This document shows, in pieces, positions 43,180 to 52,395 of a stretch of DNA of 53,073 bases. A program made the position numbers and the translations under genes. Positions within the stretch are counted from its first letter, which is position 1; each line of letters opens with the position of its first letter. The notes beneath the pieces were generated by a model. That model saw only the letters and a list, made by a program, of their open reading frames with translations, was not told the DNA's origin and searched no databases. Source of the DNA: Desulfobulbaceae bacterium (GTDB lineage Bacteria; Desulfobacterota; Desulfobulbia; Desulfobulbales; Desulfocapsaceae); assembly GCA_011390165.1 (NCBI GenBank), contig JAABSV010000028.1, positions 1-53,073 of the forward strand, in the 5' to 3' direction.

Positions 43180-45027
43180 ATGACAATGTTCCGTTCCATC
43201 AGACTTGTTTGGCAGATCGTTCCGGTGACCATCCTGACCATTGTGGTGGCAATTCTGGCCGTCAGCTGGTATGGCTCCACCTCCCTCACCGAGTTCTCTC
43301 TGCAGGAGACCGAAAAGGACCTGGAGGCCCGCGCCCGGCTGATGCTGCCCGGAGTGAACGAACTCCTCCACCAGGGACGCCTGGAGGAGCTGCGGCAACA
43401 TGTGGTTCGAGGGGGCCGTGGGGCGGCAATGCGCATCACCGTCGTTCTCGCCGACGGGCGGGTGGTCGCCGATTCCAGTGAAAACCCGGCGGCCATGGAC
43501 AACCACGCCGGCCGGCCGGAAATTGCCGTCGCCCTGGCCGGTGGGGTCGGCAAGGCGAGGCGCTACAGCCAGACCCTGGGGGAAAACCTGGTCTACATCG
43601 CCATCCCCCTGGGTGATGACGGGCTAGTGGGGAGGCTTGCCCCGGCCGCCGAGATCGAGGGGGGGGTACTGCGGACAGCGATATCGGTGGCCGCCCTGCA
43701 GCGAACCTTCGATGCCATCAACCTCCGCCTGGCCTTCGGGACAGCGGTGGTGGTCCTGGTTGCCGCAGGGGTGACGCTGTTGCTTATCCGCAACATCAGC
43801 CGGCCGCTGGAGGAGATGACCCACAATGCCGAACAGTTCTCCCGCGGCGACTTCAGTCGACGGATGTCGGCGACCCTCAACGGTTCCGGCTCTCTCGAGG
43901 TGGCTACCCTGGCCACGGCCATGGACCGGATGGCGGAGCTTCTCGACGAGAAGATGCGGGCGATCATCACCCACCGCAATCAGTTGGAGACGGTCTTCTC
44001 AAGCATGGTGGAAGCAGTGGTGGCCATCGACCGGGACGAACGGCTGATCAGTCTCAACGCCGCCGCTGCCGATCTCTTTGCCGTCGACCGCCGCCAGGCG
44101 CCCGGTCGGCTGGTTCAGGAGATTATCCGCAACCTCCGCCTGCAGGAGCAGATCGGCCACTGCCTGAAGAGCCGGGAAGCGGTTGAGGACGAGGTGCTTC
44201 TCAATGATGAGCAGGGTGAACGCTGCCTGCACAGCAACGTGGTCAGCCTCAGTAACAGTTTCGGCGAGCATGTCGGGGTGCTGGTGGTCATCAACGAGGT
44301 GACCCGCCTGCGCAGGCTGGAGACGGTCCGTCGCGACTTTGTCGCCAACGTCTCGCACGAGTTGCGCACCCCGATCACCTCCATTCTCGGCTACGTCGAG
44401 ACCCTCCTTGACGGTGCCCTCGACAACCGCGCCGATGCGGTCAAATTTCTTGAAATCGTTCTCCGCCAGTCCCAGCGCCTGAACGGGATCATCGACGACC
44501 TCCTCGCCCTGTCACGGATCGAGGAGGAGTCCCGGCTGGGCGAGATCCATCTTGGCGTGGGGCCCCTGCCACCGGTGGTCGCCGCCGCCGTGCAGACCTG
44601 CCAGCACAGCGCCGACCAGGCCGGAGTTACCCTGATTGCCGAGTGTCCGGAGGGGGTGCACCTGGCGATGAGTCCGGCCCTGTTGGAGCAGGCACTGGTC
44701 AATCTGCTGGTCAACGGCATCAAGTACAGCCGCCCCGGTGGTGAGGTCCGGCTGCGGGTTGATCCGGGCACAGAAGCCGATGGCCAGGTGCGGATTACGG
44801 TTGCCGATCGCGGCTGTGGTATTGCCAGGGAGCATCTGCCCAGGCTTTTCGAGCGCTTCTACCGCAGCGATCAGGCGAGAAGCCGGGCCCTGGGGGGGAC
44901 CGGTCTCGGCCTGGCCATCGTCAAGCACATTGTGCAGGCCCACCACGGGACGGTGGAGGTGGCAAGCATCGAGGGGGAGGGGACGACCTTCACCATTCAG
45001 CTGCCACTCCACCACCAGCGGGGCTGA
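43180..45027 (+). CDS. PhoR-like membrane sensor histidine kinase
   Basis: A 615-residue kinase. It has an N-terminal helix (IVPVTILTIVVAILAVSWYG), a periplasmic region of about 150 residues, a second helix (FGTAVVVLVAAGVTLLLI), HAMP (RNISRPLEEMTHNAEQFSRG), PAS (ETVFSSMVEAVVAIDRDERL), HisKA with His393 in VANVSHELRTPITSILGY, and HATPase with NLLVNGIKYS, DRGCGI, FERFYRSDQARS and GTGLGLAIVKHIV. This layout and the HisKA sequence fit PhoR-type phosphate sensors, but the ligand is not certain. The start is ATG 43180 or ATG 43186; the second has better SD spacing. There is no response regulator beside it. Confidence 0.88.
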   Translation: MTMFRSIRLVWQIVPVTILTIVVAILAVSWYGSTSLTEFSLQETEKDLEARARLMLPGVNELLHQGRLEELRQHVVRGGRGAAMRITVVLADGRVVADSSENPAAMDNHAGRPEIAVALAGGVGKARRYSQTLGENLVYIAIPLGDDGLVGRLAPAAEIEGGVLRTAISVAALQRTFDAINLRLAFGTAVVVLVAAGVTLLLIRNISRPLEEMTHNAEQFSRGDFSRRMSATLNGSGSLEVATLATAMDRMAELLDEKMRAIITHRNQLETVFSSMVEAVVAIDRDERLISLNAAAADLFAVDRRQAPGRLVQEIIRNLRLQEQIGHCLKSREAVEDEVLLNDEQGERCLHSNVVSLSNSFGEHVGVLVVINEVTRLRRLETVRRDFVANVSHELRTPITSILGYVETLLDGALDNRADAVKFLEIVLRQSQRLNGIIDDLLALSRIEEESRLGEIHLGVGPLPPVVAAAVQTCQHSADQAGVTLIAECPEGVHLAMSPALLEQALVNLLVNGIKYSRPGGEVRLRVDPGTEADGQVRITVADRGCGIAREHLPRLFERFYRSDQARSRALGGTGLGLAIVKHIVQAHHGTVEVASIEGEGTTFTIQLPLHHQRG

Positions 45028-45080
45028 TTGGCCCCTGGCCACAGCGTCGCAAAACACCCGGCCAGGCCATGGAAAAGTTT

Positions 45081-45109
45081 TTGACAAAGCGATAGCGGAG
45101 TCGTATAGT
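45081..45109 (+). promoter_or_regulatory. Promoter of tRNA-Gly
   Basis: Consensus -35 TTGACA (45081-45086), 17-base spacer and -10 TATAGT (45104-45109), ending 14 bases before the first tRNA base. Confidence 0.85.
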
Positions 45110-45123
45110 GCGCCGGTCGGAGG

Positions 45124-45198
<75 letters not shown>

Positions 45199-45206
45199 GA
45201 AAATTC

Positions 45207-45247
45207 AGGCACTTGGCGAGAAATTGCCAGGTGCCTTTTTCTTTTTT
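45207..45247 (+). terminator. Intrinsic terminator after tRNA-Gly
   Basis: AGGCACTTGGC (45207-45217) pairs with GCCAGGTGCCT (45226-45236), 11 pairs with one G-U and an 8-base loop, followed by a T-rich run broken by a single C. Confidence 0.9.
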
Positions 45248-45488
45248 CCAACCCTATTTCCAACCTTCCGCTCAACTATGGTTGCCACCAGGGAGATCTG
45301 CCTTGCCTGGGATGGGTGAGTTTGTCGGAAATGCCGTTCTGAGCTGGTAAAACAAACTGACCTTCTCTACTCAGTTGCCTTTTGACCGGCGCTTTAGCAA
45401 TGCTGGTCAAGGAGCAGTAGCAAGATAATCTGACAACACTTCTAAAATATTCAGAAAAATAAAAATCTTTTATTGCGAGAAGCAACAG

Positions 45489-47018
45489 CTATCGGCTTGC
45501 CAGCCGAGCCAGAAACTGTTCGGCTTGCTCGGTGATCTGTTGCCGCTGCTCGTCAGCCATACGAGCCAGAGACCGGTAGGGAAGGGCCATTCGTGGGTTG
45601 GGCTTGAGTCGTGCCTCGTTCACAATTAAGAAATACCAATAGAGGTAGTTGAATGGGCAAGCCTTCACACCGAGCTTGATCTTTGGATCATAGGCGCAGC
45701 CAGCACAATAGTCCGACATGCGGTCAATGTAGGCGCCGGAAGCCGCATAGGGCTTCGAACCTATCAAGCCTCCATCGGCGTGCAACGCCATACCGTGCGT
45801 GTTTGGCAATTCGACCCATTCGAAGGCATCGGCATAGACGCTGAGGTACCACTCTTCCACTTGAGCGGGCGCAACGCCGGTAAGCAGGGCGAAATTGCCG
45901 GTAATCATCAGCCGCTGGATGTGGTGTGCGTAGGCGTTGCGGCGGGTTGCCTCGATGACCTCCCGCAGGCACCTTATATTGGTCTCCCCTGTCCAGTAGA
46001 AGTCCGGTAGGGGGCGCTTTGCGTTCAGGAAGTTGGTCTGCGCGTAGTCGGGCATCTTCATCCAGTAGACGCCCCGCATGAACTCGCGCCATCCCAGAAT
46101 CTGCCGAACAAACCCCTCGACTGCTGGTAGTGGCGCCGAGCCTTGGTGGTATGCAGTCAGTGTGGCCTCGCATACCTCTCGGGGACTCAGCAGCCCAATG
46201 TTGATATATGGCGACAGGAGCGAATGGAACAGGAAATCTTGCCCTGCTTTCATCGCATCCTGGTAATTCCCAAACTGAGGCAGAAAGTTCGTGATGAAAT
46301 GTTGCAGGACTTCCAGCGCATCTTCTCGCGTCACGGCCCAGCCGAAGGACTCCAAATCACCGAAATGACCAACAAAGCGCTTTCGAACCAGCGCCATCAC
46401 ATCGCGTGTTGTGGCGTCCGGAACGAAGCGACGGTTTGGCGGTATTGGAAAGTCCCGAGGCAGTTTCTTGCGATTCTCCGCGTCATAGTTCCAGCTACCG
46501 CCCTGAGGCTTATCACCAATCATGAGCCAGCCGGTCTTGCGCCGCATGTGACGGTAGAAGTACTCCAACCGAAAGTTCTTGCCTCCCTTCGCCCAGTCTG
46601 CGAATCCAGTTCGGGAACAAAGAAACCGATCATCTTCGCGAAATTCAACCGGCCTGTCGAATATCTCGCCCCAATTCTGCATCATATCCCACACACGCCA
46701 CTCTCCTGGCTGCGTGACAACGATACGGCCCACGTGATGACGTGAGAGCGCCCGGCCTAGTTCGCCGGTGAACGAGCCAGAATTGCCTTTGTCATCAAGT
46801 TGGATGTAGTCCACGCACATGCCCTCGGCACGAAGGGATTCGGCAAAATGACGCATCGCCGAAAGCACCAAGACAAGCTTTTGCTTGTGATGCCGCACAT
46901 ACGCGGTTTCATCGTGCACCTCGGCAATGAACACAACATCGCGGCTGTGATCCATGTTGCGCAGTGCACTGATTGTCCGGCAAAGTTGATCGCCCAAAAC
47001 TAGCCTTAGTGTTTTCAC
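45489..47018 (-). CDS. Fe-S bacterial photolyase/cryptochrome (FeS-BCP, PhrB type)
   Basis: A 509-residue flavoprotein of the deoxyribodipyrimidine photolyase-related family (PF04244). It starts with TLRLVLGDQLCRTISAL and contains QILGWREFMRGVYW, ETNIRCLREVIEATRRNAYA, HHIQRLMITGNFALL, and YCAGCAYDPKIKLGVKACPFN. Cys350, Cys438, Cys441 and Cys454 fall at the positions of the [4Fe-4S] ligands known in PhrB, so the cluster should be present. These proteins repair (6-4) photoproducts or act as light receptors. It is the first gene of the right-hand region, next to the tRNA. An SDR remnant lies directly upstream on the same strand. The start is ATG 47016-47018. Light-dependent repair is unexpected in a strict anaerobe from the dark, which supports acquisition. 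Confidence 0.93.
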   Translation of the reverse strand: MKTLRLVLGDQLCRTISALRNMDHSRDVVFIAEVHDETAYVRHHKQKLVLVLSAMRHFAESLRAEGMCVDYIQLDDKGNSGSFTGELGRALSRHHVGRIVVTQPGEWRVWDMMQNWGEIFDRPVEFREDDRFLCSRTGFADWAKGGKNFRLEYFYRHMRRKTGWLMIGDKPQGGSWNYDAENRKKLPRDFPIPPNRRFVPDATTRDVMALVRKRFVGHFGDLESFGWAVTREDALEVLQHFITNFLPQFGNYQDAMKAGQDFLFHSLLSPYINIGLLSPREVCEATLTAYHQGSAPLPAVEGFVRQILGWREFMRGVYWMKMPDYAQTNFLNAKRPLPDFYWTGETNIRCLREVIEATRRNAYAHHIQRLMITGNFALLTGVAPAQVEEWYLSVYADAFEWVELPNTHGMALHADGGLIGSKPYAASGAYIDRMSDYCAGCAYDPKIKLGVKACPFNYLYWYFLIVNEARLKPNPRMALPYRSLARMADEQRQQITEQAEQFLARLASR

Positions 47019-47035
47019 ATGGAGTTCCCTCAGCC

Positions 47036-47260
47036 CTAAGTTCGGAGTGTTGAGCGACCGCCGTCGACACCGAAGATCTGGCCTGTGATCCAGTCAGCCT
47101 CCGCAGGGTCCAGGAAGGCGGTGATCGCCCCAATATCTTCGGGGGTGCCCAGCCGCTACAGCGCATGCATTTCGGCGACGGAAGCCACCATCTGCACGTT
47201 CAACAGGAGTTCCTTGGCTGGTTGCGTGCACGTAAGTACAGGTGATGCCGTTAACGTTTG
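47036..47260 (-). pseudogene. Short-chain dehydrogenase remnant (C-terminal part)
   Basis: Read on the minus strand, the end of an SDR is clear: RLGTPEDIGAITAFL then DADWITGQIFGVDGGRSTL, with a stop at 47036-47038. An in-frame TAG at about 47155 precedes it, upstream of which ELLLNVQMVASVAEMHAL matches the preceding part of the family. Before that the frame is disturbed, and the Rossmann N-terminus and catalytic Tyr-Lys are missing. It is a dead gene, 18 bases upstream of the photolyase. Confidence 0.72.
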
Positions 47261-47316
47261 GATCAGCCGCGAGTGTAAAGAGCAGGCAGCATCCGTTAAT
47301 TGGGCTGGACGAACGT

Positions 47317-47976
47317 CTAAAGGACATTTTTTTTCAAATCTTCGATGCCGATGCGGTCGACAAAGGCGCCGGTACGTTCACGGGGTTTGGCATTGGCGGC
47401 ATAATACTCGATGCATTTTCTGGCCAAGGCGATGGTCTGCTTCTCGTCCATGTCCTCGGCCAAAACGTCAGCCTGACGCACCCTGCGCCCTGAGTTGCCG
47501 CCGAAAACCAGAGTCCAGCCGCTCTTCTTGCCGATCAGTCCGAGATCCCGCACCAGGCTTTCCGCGCAGAGAAATGGACAGCCGGAAACTCCTACCTTGA
47601 ATTTTGCCGGCATTTCAATACTGGAAAAGATTTCTTCGAGGCGGATGCCAAAGCCGAGCGAGTCCTGGACGCCGAATTTGCAGACTTCGGTACCAGGGCA
47701 GGCCTGGACATAATGGAGGCAGAGTTCGACCGCCTTGCCTTCGTTCATGCCGAGATCTTCGTAGATCGGCAGGATCTGCTCTTCTGGCATGCCGACCAAA
47801 GCGATCCGATTGCCGGAAGTAATCTTGATGATAGGAATAGCATATTTTTCTGCCACCTCGGCGAGTGCCTTGAGGTGTTCGCGGCTTATCAAACCGGCAG
47901 GGATCCGTGGCACGATGGCATAGGTTTTCTTGTCGCGCTGGAGTATGGCTCCTTTGGGTCCGTCTGCTTTTGTCAT
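47317..47976 (-). CDS. Small assimilatory-type siroheme/[4Fe-4S] sulfite reductase (P590-like)
   Basis: A 219-residue protein matching the low-spin, monomeric sulfite reductase known from Desulfovibrio vulgaris (about 218 residues). It has a nitrite/sulfite-reductase ferredoxin-like half (YAIVPRIPAGLISREHLKAL), a substrate arginine region in TSGNRIAL, and the cluster/siroheme ligands CPGTEVC (Cys93, Cys99) and GCPFLC (Cys133, Cys137). AAGGAG lies upstream of the ATG. It reduces sulfite to sulfide, or nitrite, but its physiological role is unclear. It is bracketed by the SDR remnant and the IS remnant, so it belongs to the patchy region. Confidence 0.92.
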   Translation of the reverse strand: MTKADGPKGAILQRDKKTYAIVPRIPAGLISREHLKALAEVAEKYAIPIIKITSGNRIALVGMPEEQILPIYEDLGMNEGKAVELCLHYVQACPGTEVCKFGVQDSLGFGIRLEEIFSSIEMPAKFKVGVSGCPFLCAESLVRDLGLIGKKSGWTLVFGGNSGRRVRQADVLAEDMDEKQTIALARKCIEYYAANAKPRERTGAFVDRIGIEDLKKNVL

Positions 47977-48381
47977 GACTGTTCTCCTTGATACCTGGTT
48001 CGATGTATTTAACTGCAGATATGGCTGCGGATCAAATTGCTGATAAGTCGTCCAATGCTGCCGAGGGTAAAGGTTCCGACGCTATGGATAAGTCCATCCC
48101 AGGGCGCGGATAAATTCTCAGTTGCCTGGGAGAAGAGCGTTGCTTCGCAGGCATCTCCGACAGTGAAGCCAGCATCCAGTTTAGCAGCCAACGGAGCAAG
48201 CTTTTTTTCTTTCCTGATCATCTTGGCTTTGAGAAGAGCCAAGCATCACCCCAAAAATGGAGCATTTTGAACCTCTACACACTCAACAGTATTCAATCAT
48301 CATTGCCGGTTTCGGTTCGAAGTTATCATATGTCCGACCTTCACGATTAGAAGCAGTGCTGGGCTTGCATGCATTAACAGA
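47977..48381. other. Intergenic stretch between the sulfite reductase and the IS remnant
   Basis: No gene is convincing. A minus-strand frame of 77 codons (48009-48242) would need a TTG start and shows no recognisable family. The stretch is AT-richer than the left part of the window. Confidence 0.4.
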
Positions 48382-49123
48382 TCAAAGATATCCAGTGGTC
48401 TCACTTGAGTTTACGGTCTGTAAGGCAACAAAACCGTGCAAACCCTTACTACCATTGGGGTTGCACGGGGTGGCCATTTTTGTCGTGTGTCTACAGATCG
48501 TGGTCTGTTCGACCAGTTCAACGACCTGTCTTGATATGGGTATTTTCAATGATTTTAAAATCTTTACTGTCTGCGGAGCCACCTCGTTGCACATGAGCAC
48601 ACGATATTTTAAATCAAAAAGTTCTGTGATCTGGAGTCCAGAAAGCGCCCTCTTGATCTGATGCCAGGACATGTCGCAAGAGAGTTCGGCTACCCGCTCA
48701 ATCTGCAGGGCCAGCACGCAGATTTTGACATGCGTTTCTATCCGCCGTGTGGCCCAGTGGTACATAGGAGTCATCTTGATCTGTGTCCGCTTCAGCGAGC
48801 GGAAGCAGCGTTCGATCACCATCAGACTCTTGTAGCCGCAAGCGACATCTTCCAGGCCGATGCTGCGCCTGCCACTCGGCCTCGGCGGGGTTGTAACAGA
48901 GGATGTAGCGACGTCTGCTCTCCCCATCGCCGACGATAACCTCCTTGGCCTGGAGGTTGCCCTGGAAGGTGGTGAATCTGCCACGCTTGCTGAGCACATC
49001 GCGCTTGATTTCGGCAACATTGGCCATGCGGCAGGCGAACAGGTACTTGCCACAGGCCCTGGCCAGTTCGCTCCGGTTGTCTGCGGTGAGAAGTGGTAGT
49101 GCTCGACGAGCAGCCCGATACAC
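48382..49123 (-). pseudogene. IS1634-type (IS4 superfamily) transposase remnant, frameshifted
   Basis: Two frames together give the C-terminal half of an IS1634-family DDE transposase. The first has NVAEIKRDVLSKRGRF, LQAKEVIVGDGESRRRYILC and YNPAEAEWQAQ. After a shift near 48860 the second has EDVACGYKSLMVIERCFRSL, KRTQIKMTPMYHWATRRIE and HVKICVLALQIERVAEL, with the conserved C-terminal catalytic Glu region. The N-terminal half and both catalytic Asp regions are absent. The C-terminus ends in unrelated sequence to 48382. It is an inactive remnant; I could not place the inverted repeats. Confidence 0.82.
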
Positions 49124-49183
49124 CGCGTTCTATCCGGCCAGGTCACACTCTTTGCGGTCATATCGGTGAAGAACTGTTGGGTA

Positions 49184-50104
49184 TCAGTCTATCTTTATTT
49201 GCCTGAGTGATCGACGCTGCCTGACGATCCTGACTAGTTCATTCAGGATCATGGCTCCTATCGCCAACGCGCCACCCTGCAGGGTACGCAGAGATGGCTG
49301 TTCGCCAGCCCACAGCCAGGCCCAGCTTACGCCGAAAATCACCTCGAGCAGGGAGAGCAGGGTGATCTCCGGTGCCGTGAGTTCACTGGTCAGTCGTACT
49401 ACCAGCAGACACGGTACAGCCAGTTGAAAAACTCCAAGCATTGCCAGCAACCCCAGGTCGTGGACCGTAGCCTGTAGCGGCAAGGCCAATGGCAAAGTTA
49501 CAACGGCGGAGAGAACGGCGCCGATCAACACCGCCGGCAGCATATCCTGCATTTCACCGGTGCTGCCGCCGGCTGTTTTACGGTCGAGCCCCACCTTCTG
49601 CAACGTAATGAAATTAATAGACATAGCCAGTGGCACTACCAGGGCCACCAGCGAGCCGAGAAGATAACCGCCGCTATTATTTTTCTCAAGGAACATCCAG
49701 ACAATCCCAACTCCCGCACTGACAATAGCCAGCCAGGTTGCCGTTGCTAGATGATGGCGGAGGAACAAATGGGCAAAGAGCGCAGTTATCAATGGACCTA
49801 CTGCCATCATCACCAGGACATTGGCCACCGTGGTGATGGTCAAGGCCATCATAAAGGCGGTGAACATGCACCCCCAGCAGATGCCCGATATCCACAAAGC
49901 AGCCGGGGCAGTGAAGATCTGCCGCCAAAGACGTGGACCGCGCATCACCGTAAGAGCCATGGCCAGGGCCAGGGCGTTGAAACTGCTGCGCCAAAAGTTG
50001 ATTTCAAACCCTGCCGCCACCTCAAAATGCCGGCTCACTACTCCGGCCGTACTCCAGAGCAGAGTGACCAGCACCATCAGCAAAACTGCATATCCATGAG
50101 GCAT
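49184..50104 (-). CDS. EamA/DMT-family transporter
   Basis: A 306-residue protein with ten hydrophobic helices in two EamA halves, as in drug/metabolite exporters: GYAVLLMVLVTLLWSTAGVV at the start, FEINFWRSSFNALALAM, and in the second half LLSLLEVIFGVSWAWLW followed by GEQPSLRTLQGGALAIGAM. The substrate is unknown. I chose ATG 50102-50104, but the upstream ribosome site is poor and the first helix begins immediately, so the N-terminus may be slightly truncated. It lies between the IS remnant and the autotransporter in the patchy region. Confidence 0.85.
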   Translation of the reverse strand: MPHGYAVLLMVLVTLLWSTAGVVSRHFEVAAGFEINFWRSSFNALALAMALTVMRGPRLWRQIFTAPAALWISGICWGCMFTAFMMALTITTVANVLVMMAVGPLITALFAHLFLRHHLATATWLAIVSAGVGIVWMFLEKNNSGGYLLGSLVALVVPLAMSINFITLQKVGLDRKTAGGSTGEMQDMLPAVLIGAVLSAVVTLPLALPLQATVHDLGLLAMLGVFQLAVPCLLVVRLTSELTAPEITLLSLLEVIFGVSWAWLWAGEQPSLRTLQGGALAIGAMILNELVRIVRQRRSLRQIKID

Positions 50105-50556
50105 ACACACCACACTATGTAAAATATAGCCTGAGATCTGAAAGAATCAGCACCATAAGCAGCAGAACTTGAAAGTGAGGCAATGGCAAGTTCCAGTTCT
50201 CTTGCCCTCAGCCAAACAAAACACATTGCCCCGACACAGATACCGACAGTGTTCTGCCAGAAACTGGTTAGTTGGGACATAAGTAGCTCCTTTTTACGCT
50301 GGCCTTAAAAAATTGGCTCTCTGTCTGTAACCGCTCCAATTTTGACTTCCAGCGTAGCTGTTTCACATCAATCTTGCAAGATTTGTCCTGGCAAGCCTCT
50401 GTCTGTGCACATACCTCACGGTTCAGACTATTCCTGAGAGGGTAGAGTCGGCTAATAGCAGAGAATTGTTCAGAAATGAGCAACTGCAAAGAAGAGCTTA
50501 CCAAAGAGAATCTACAGAGGAGGTGAAAGATAATATTCAATTTACTGCAAGTCTAT
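50105..50556. other. Intergenic stretch upstream of the EamA gene
   Basis: No supported gene. Minus-strand frames here (for example 50268-50540) are low-quality and match no family I know. The sequence is AT-rich and may be the decayed end of an inserted segment. Confidence 0.35.
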
Positions 50557-52395
50557 TTAAAAACTGACACGCAAGCCAATCGCACCGCCATAATTGTTTA
50601 CTTCATCGGAGCCAAAACCACTGGAGAATGAACCCCAGAGCGATGTCCGTTCATCAAACTTGTAAGATGCGCCGAGTGTCGCAACACCCCAATCAGAAGC
50701 AACCGGGGTAGCCACGCTGATGAATGATGGCGCCGACACAGACGTCAGCGATGTCCGTAATGTGCGGTCGTCATCGTTCCATTCGTGGTTCCAGGCGACC
50801 TCAACAAACGGTTTCCAAACACCAAACTCAATCGAACCTTTCCATCCAAGTTGCATTATCTGTGATCCACGTGTCTGGCTGTCGAATGATAATGAGGTCG
50901 CACCGGTTATGCCGTACTCAGTAAACCCATCAATGCGTCCTTCTTGGAAAATAACGCCGATGACCGGGCCGGTTGTGAACTGACCAATCGAGAAATCGGA
51001 TCCGCCTCGTAGCGCCAAAGCCACTGAATAACCGCCTGCGTCTCCTTGATTATGATCCGTGAATCGTCCAAGTTGGACATCGCGGTTGACGTCATTCTGA
51101 ATCCAACCGTATGAGGCGACAGCATTGCCCCAAAAGTGGTCATTTTGATAGGCGGCATACGCACTGATTGCCTGCGAATTTTGTGTGTATTCTCCACCTG
51201 TTGAGAAATCTTGTGAAGTAGTACTGATAGACAGTGCTCCACCAACAATCAGGTTTGATTGGGCTCGATAGTCGGCACCAATGGTTCCTTGGAGTGGATT
51301 CCCTGAAGCATCTGAGAAGTTAGAATTTGCATCTGTGCTTAAATAATTGGCATCCATGGCAACCCAGCCATTGATGCTGTTCGGGCCAGGTTTTTTTTCG
51401 AAAAGTTCTATTTGTCTCTGAATTATTGAGGTTCGTGAGAGTGTTGTTTGTATTGTGCTCTCTGCGAGAAAGGATATTTCTCCAGGAGCGGTCAGTAAGC
51501 TATATTCGTAATCAGCTACGATCGTCTGACCTGCGGTAGTCAGATGCTTGCCATCAATAAAAAGATAGGTTTGCTGTTGTTCCTCAGTCAGAACGGAAAG
51601 AATCGCCGGGGCAGAAGAGGGCGTACTCGTTGCCAGCGCAGTAAATTGGGTGAAGCCAAATTGTGTTGGGTTTCTTGCAACATACTTAAAGACACTGTCA
51701 AGGTCTGCTGGAATGTAACGTACTCCGGCTGCAGTCAGATCGTTCCAGCGTTGTGTATTGTAGGCGACAAGTCGATTGTATTCAGCAGCGTTGGCGCTCT
51801 CTGTGATTTCTCCACCGAGACTGACAAGATTTGCGTACCGAAATGAGTTCATAGCTAACAGATACCGGGCTCCGGCATCTTGCAGACTTCGAACAGAGGT
51901 CGCCAAAGCCAAAGATTCGAGAGTCAGTTGCGCGTCCGACAAACGAGCTAAGTCATTGTTTCCAGAGCTTATGATATACAACGCATTTGGATTTGCAAGG
52001 TTATTGACGGACGCGAGATAATTTGTAATTTGTACCGTAAGCGGAACGTTTCCTTTTGACGGAGTCGAAGTTAATGAACCGCCGTTCGCATAATTGGTTC
52101 CTCCTCCGTCAACAGGAAGAGCATTTAGGCCAAATTTCCCAGCCAAGATGGTTGTGGCCATGATACCGTTTCCGGCAAATCCGCCATTAGCGCCTCTGGC
52201 TATCGCCGAGACAATGAGTGCATCAAGCTGTGGAATACTCGTTGAATGGTATCGAAAGTAGCCACTGTCGAGAGTGCTGTCTCCGAGGCCAACAAATTGA
52301 TTGAATCCAGAGGCATTGGCAGCGTTGAGTGAACCGAGCCATATAGCAGCTGACAGTAGTGTTACCCGAAATCCTTTTTTAAAGGTCGTTTTCAT
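50557..52395 (-). CDS. GDSL-type autotransporter esterase/lipase (EstA-like)
   Basis: A 612-residue type Va secreted enzyme. The signal peptide covers about residues 1-29, ending ANA-SG. The passenger is a GDSL hydrolase with Ser40 in GLGDSTLDSG, the oxyanion region YANGGSL, SSGNNDLARL, and the catalytic Asp/His in DGKHLTTAGQ near residue 280. The last 280 residues form a beta-barrel translocator (alternating hydrophobic strands, NGWVAMDANYLSTDANSNFS to the end), finishing with Phe in GLRVSF, the outer-membrane sorting signal. It hydrolyses esters at the cell surface. It is AT-rich and gamma-proteobacterial in character, so acquisition is likely. GGGATAAG lies just before the ATG. Confidence 0.92.
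   Translation of the reverse strand: MKTTFKKGFRVTLLSAAIWLGSLNAANASGFNQFVGLGDSTLDSGYFRYHSTSIPQLDALIVSAIARGANGGFAGNGIMATTILAGKFGLNALPVDGGGTNYANGGSLTSTPSKGNVPLTVQITNYLASVNNLANPNALYIISSGNNDLARLSDAQLTLESLALATSVRSLQDAGARYLLAMNSFRYANLVSLGGEITESANAAEYNRLVAYNTQRWNDLTAAGVRYIPADLDSVFKYVARNPTQFGFTQFTALATSTPSSAPAILSVLTEEQQQTYLFIDGKHLTTAGQTIVADYEYSLLTAPGEISFLAESTIQTTLSRTSIIQRQIELFEKKPGPNSINGWVAMDANYLSTDANSNFSDASGNPLQGTIGADYRAQSNLIVGGALSISTTSQDFSTGGEYTQNSQAISAYAAYQNDHFWGNAVASYGWIQNDVNRDVQLGRFTDHNQGDAGGYSVALALRGGSDFSIGQFTTGPVIGVIFQEGRIDGFTEYGITGATSLSFDSQTRGSQIMQLGWKGSIEFGVWKPFVEVAWNHEWNDDDRTLRTSLTSVSAPSFISVATPVASDWGVATLGASYKFDERTSLWGSFSSGFGSDEVNNYGGAIGLRVSF

Noticed and set aside
45199..45488. attL/attR repeat of the tRNA 3' end
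   Set aside because: No second copy of the tRNA end is visible in the window, and there is no integrase.
50077..50280. A 67-codon minus-strand frame overlapping the start of the EamA gene
   Set aside because: No family, no clear ribosome site, and it overlaps the better-supported gene.
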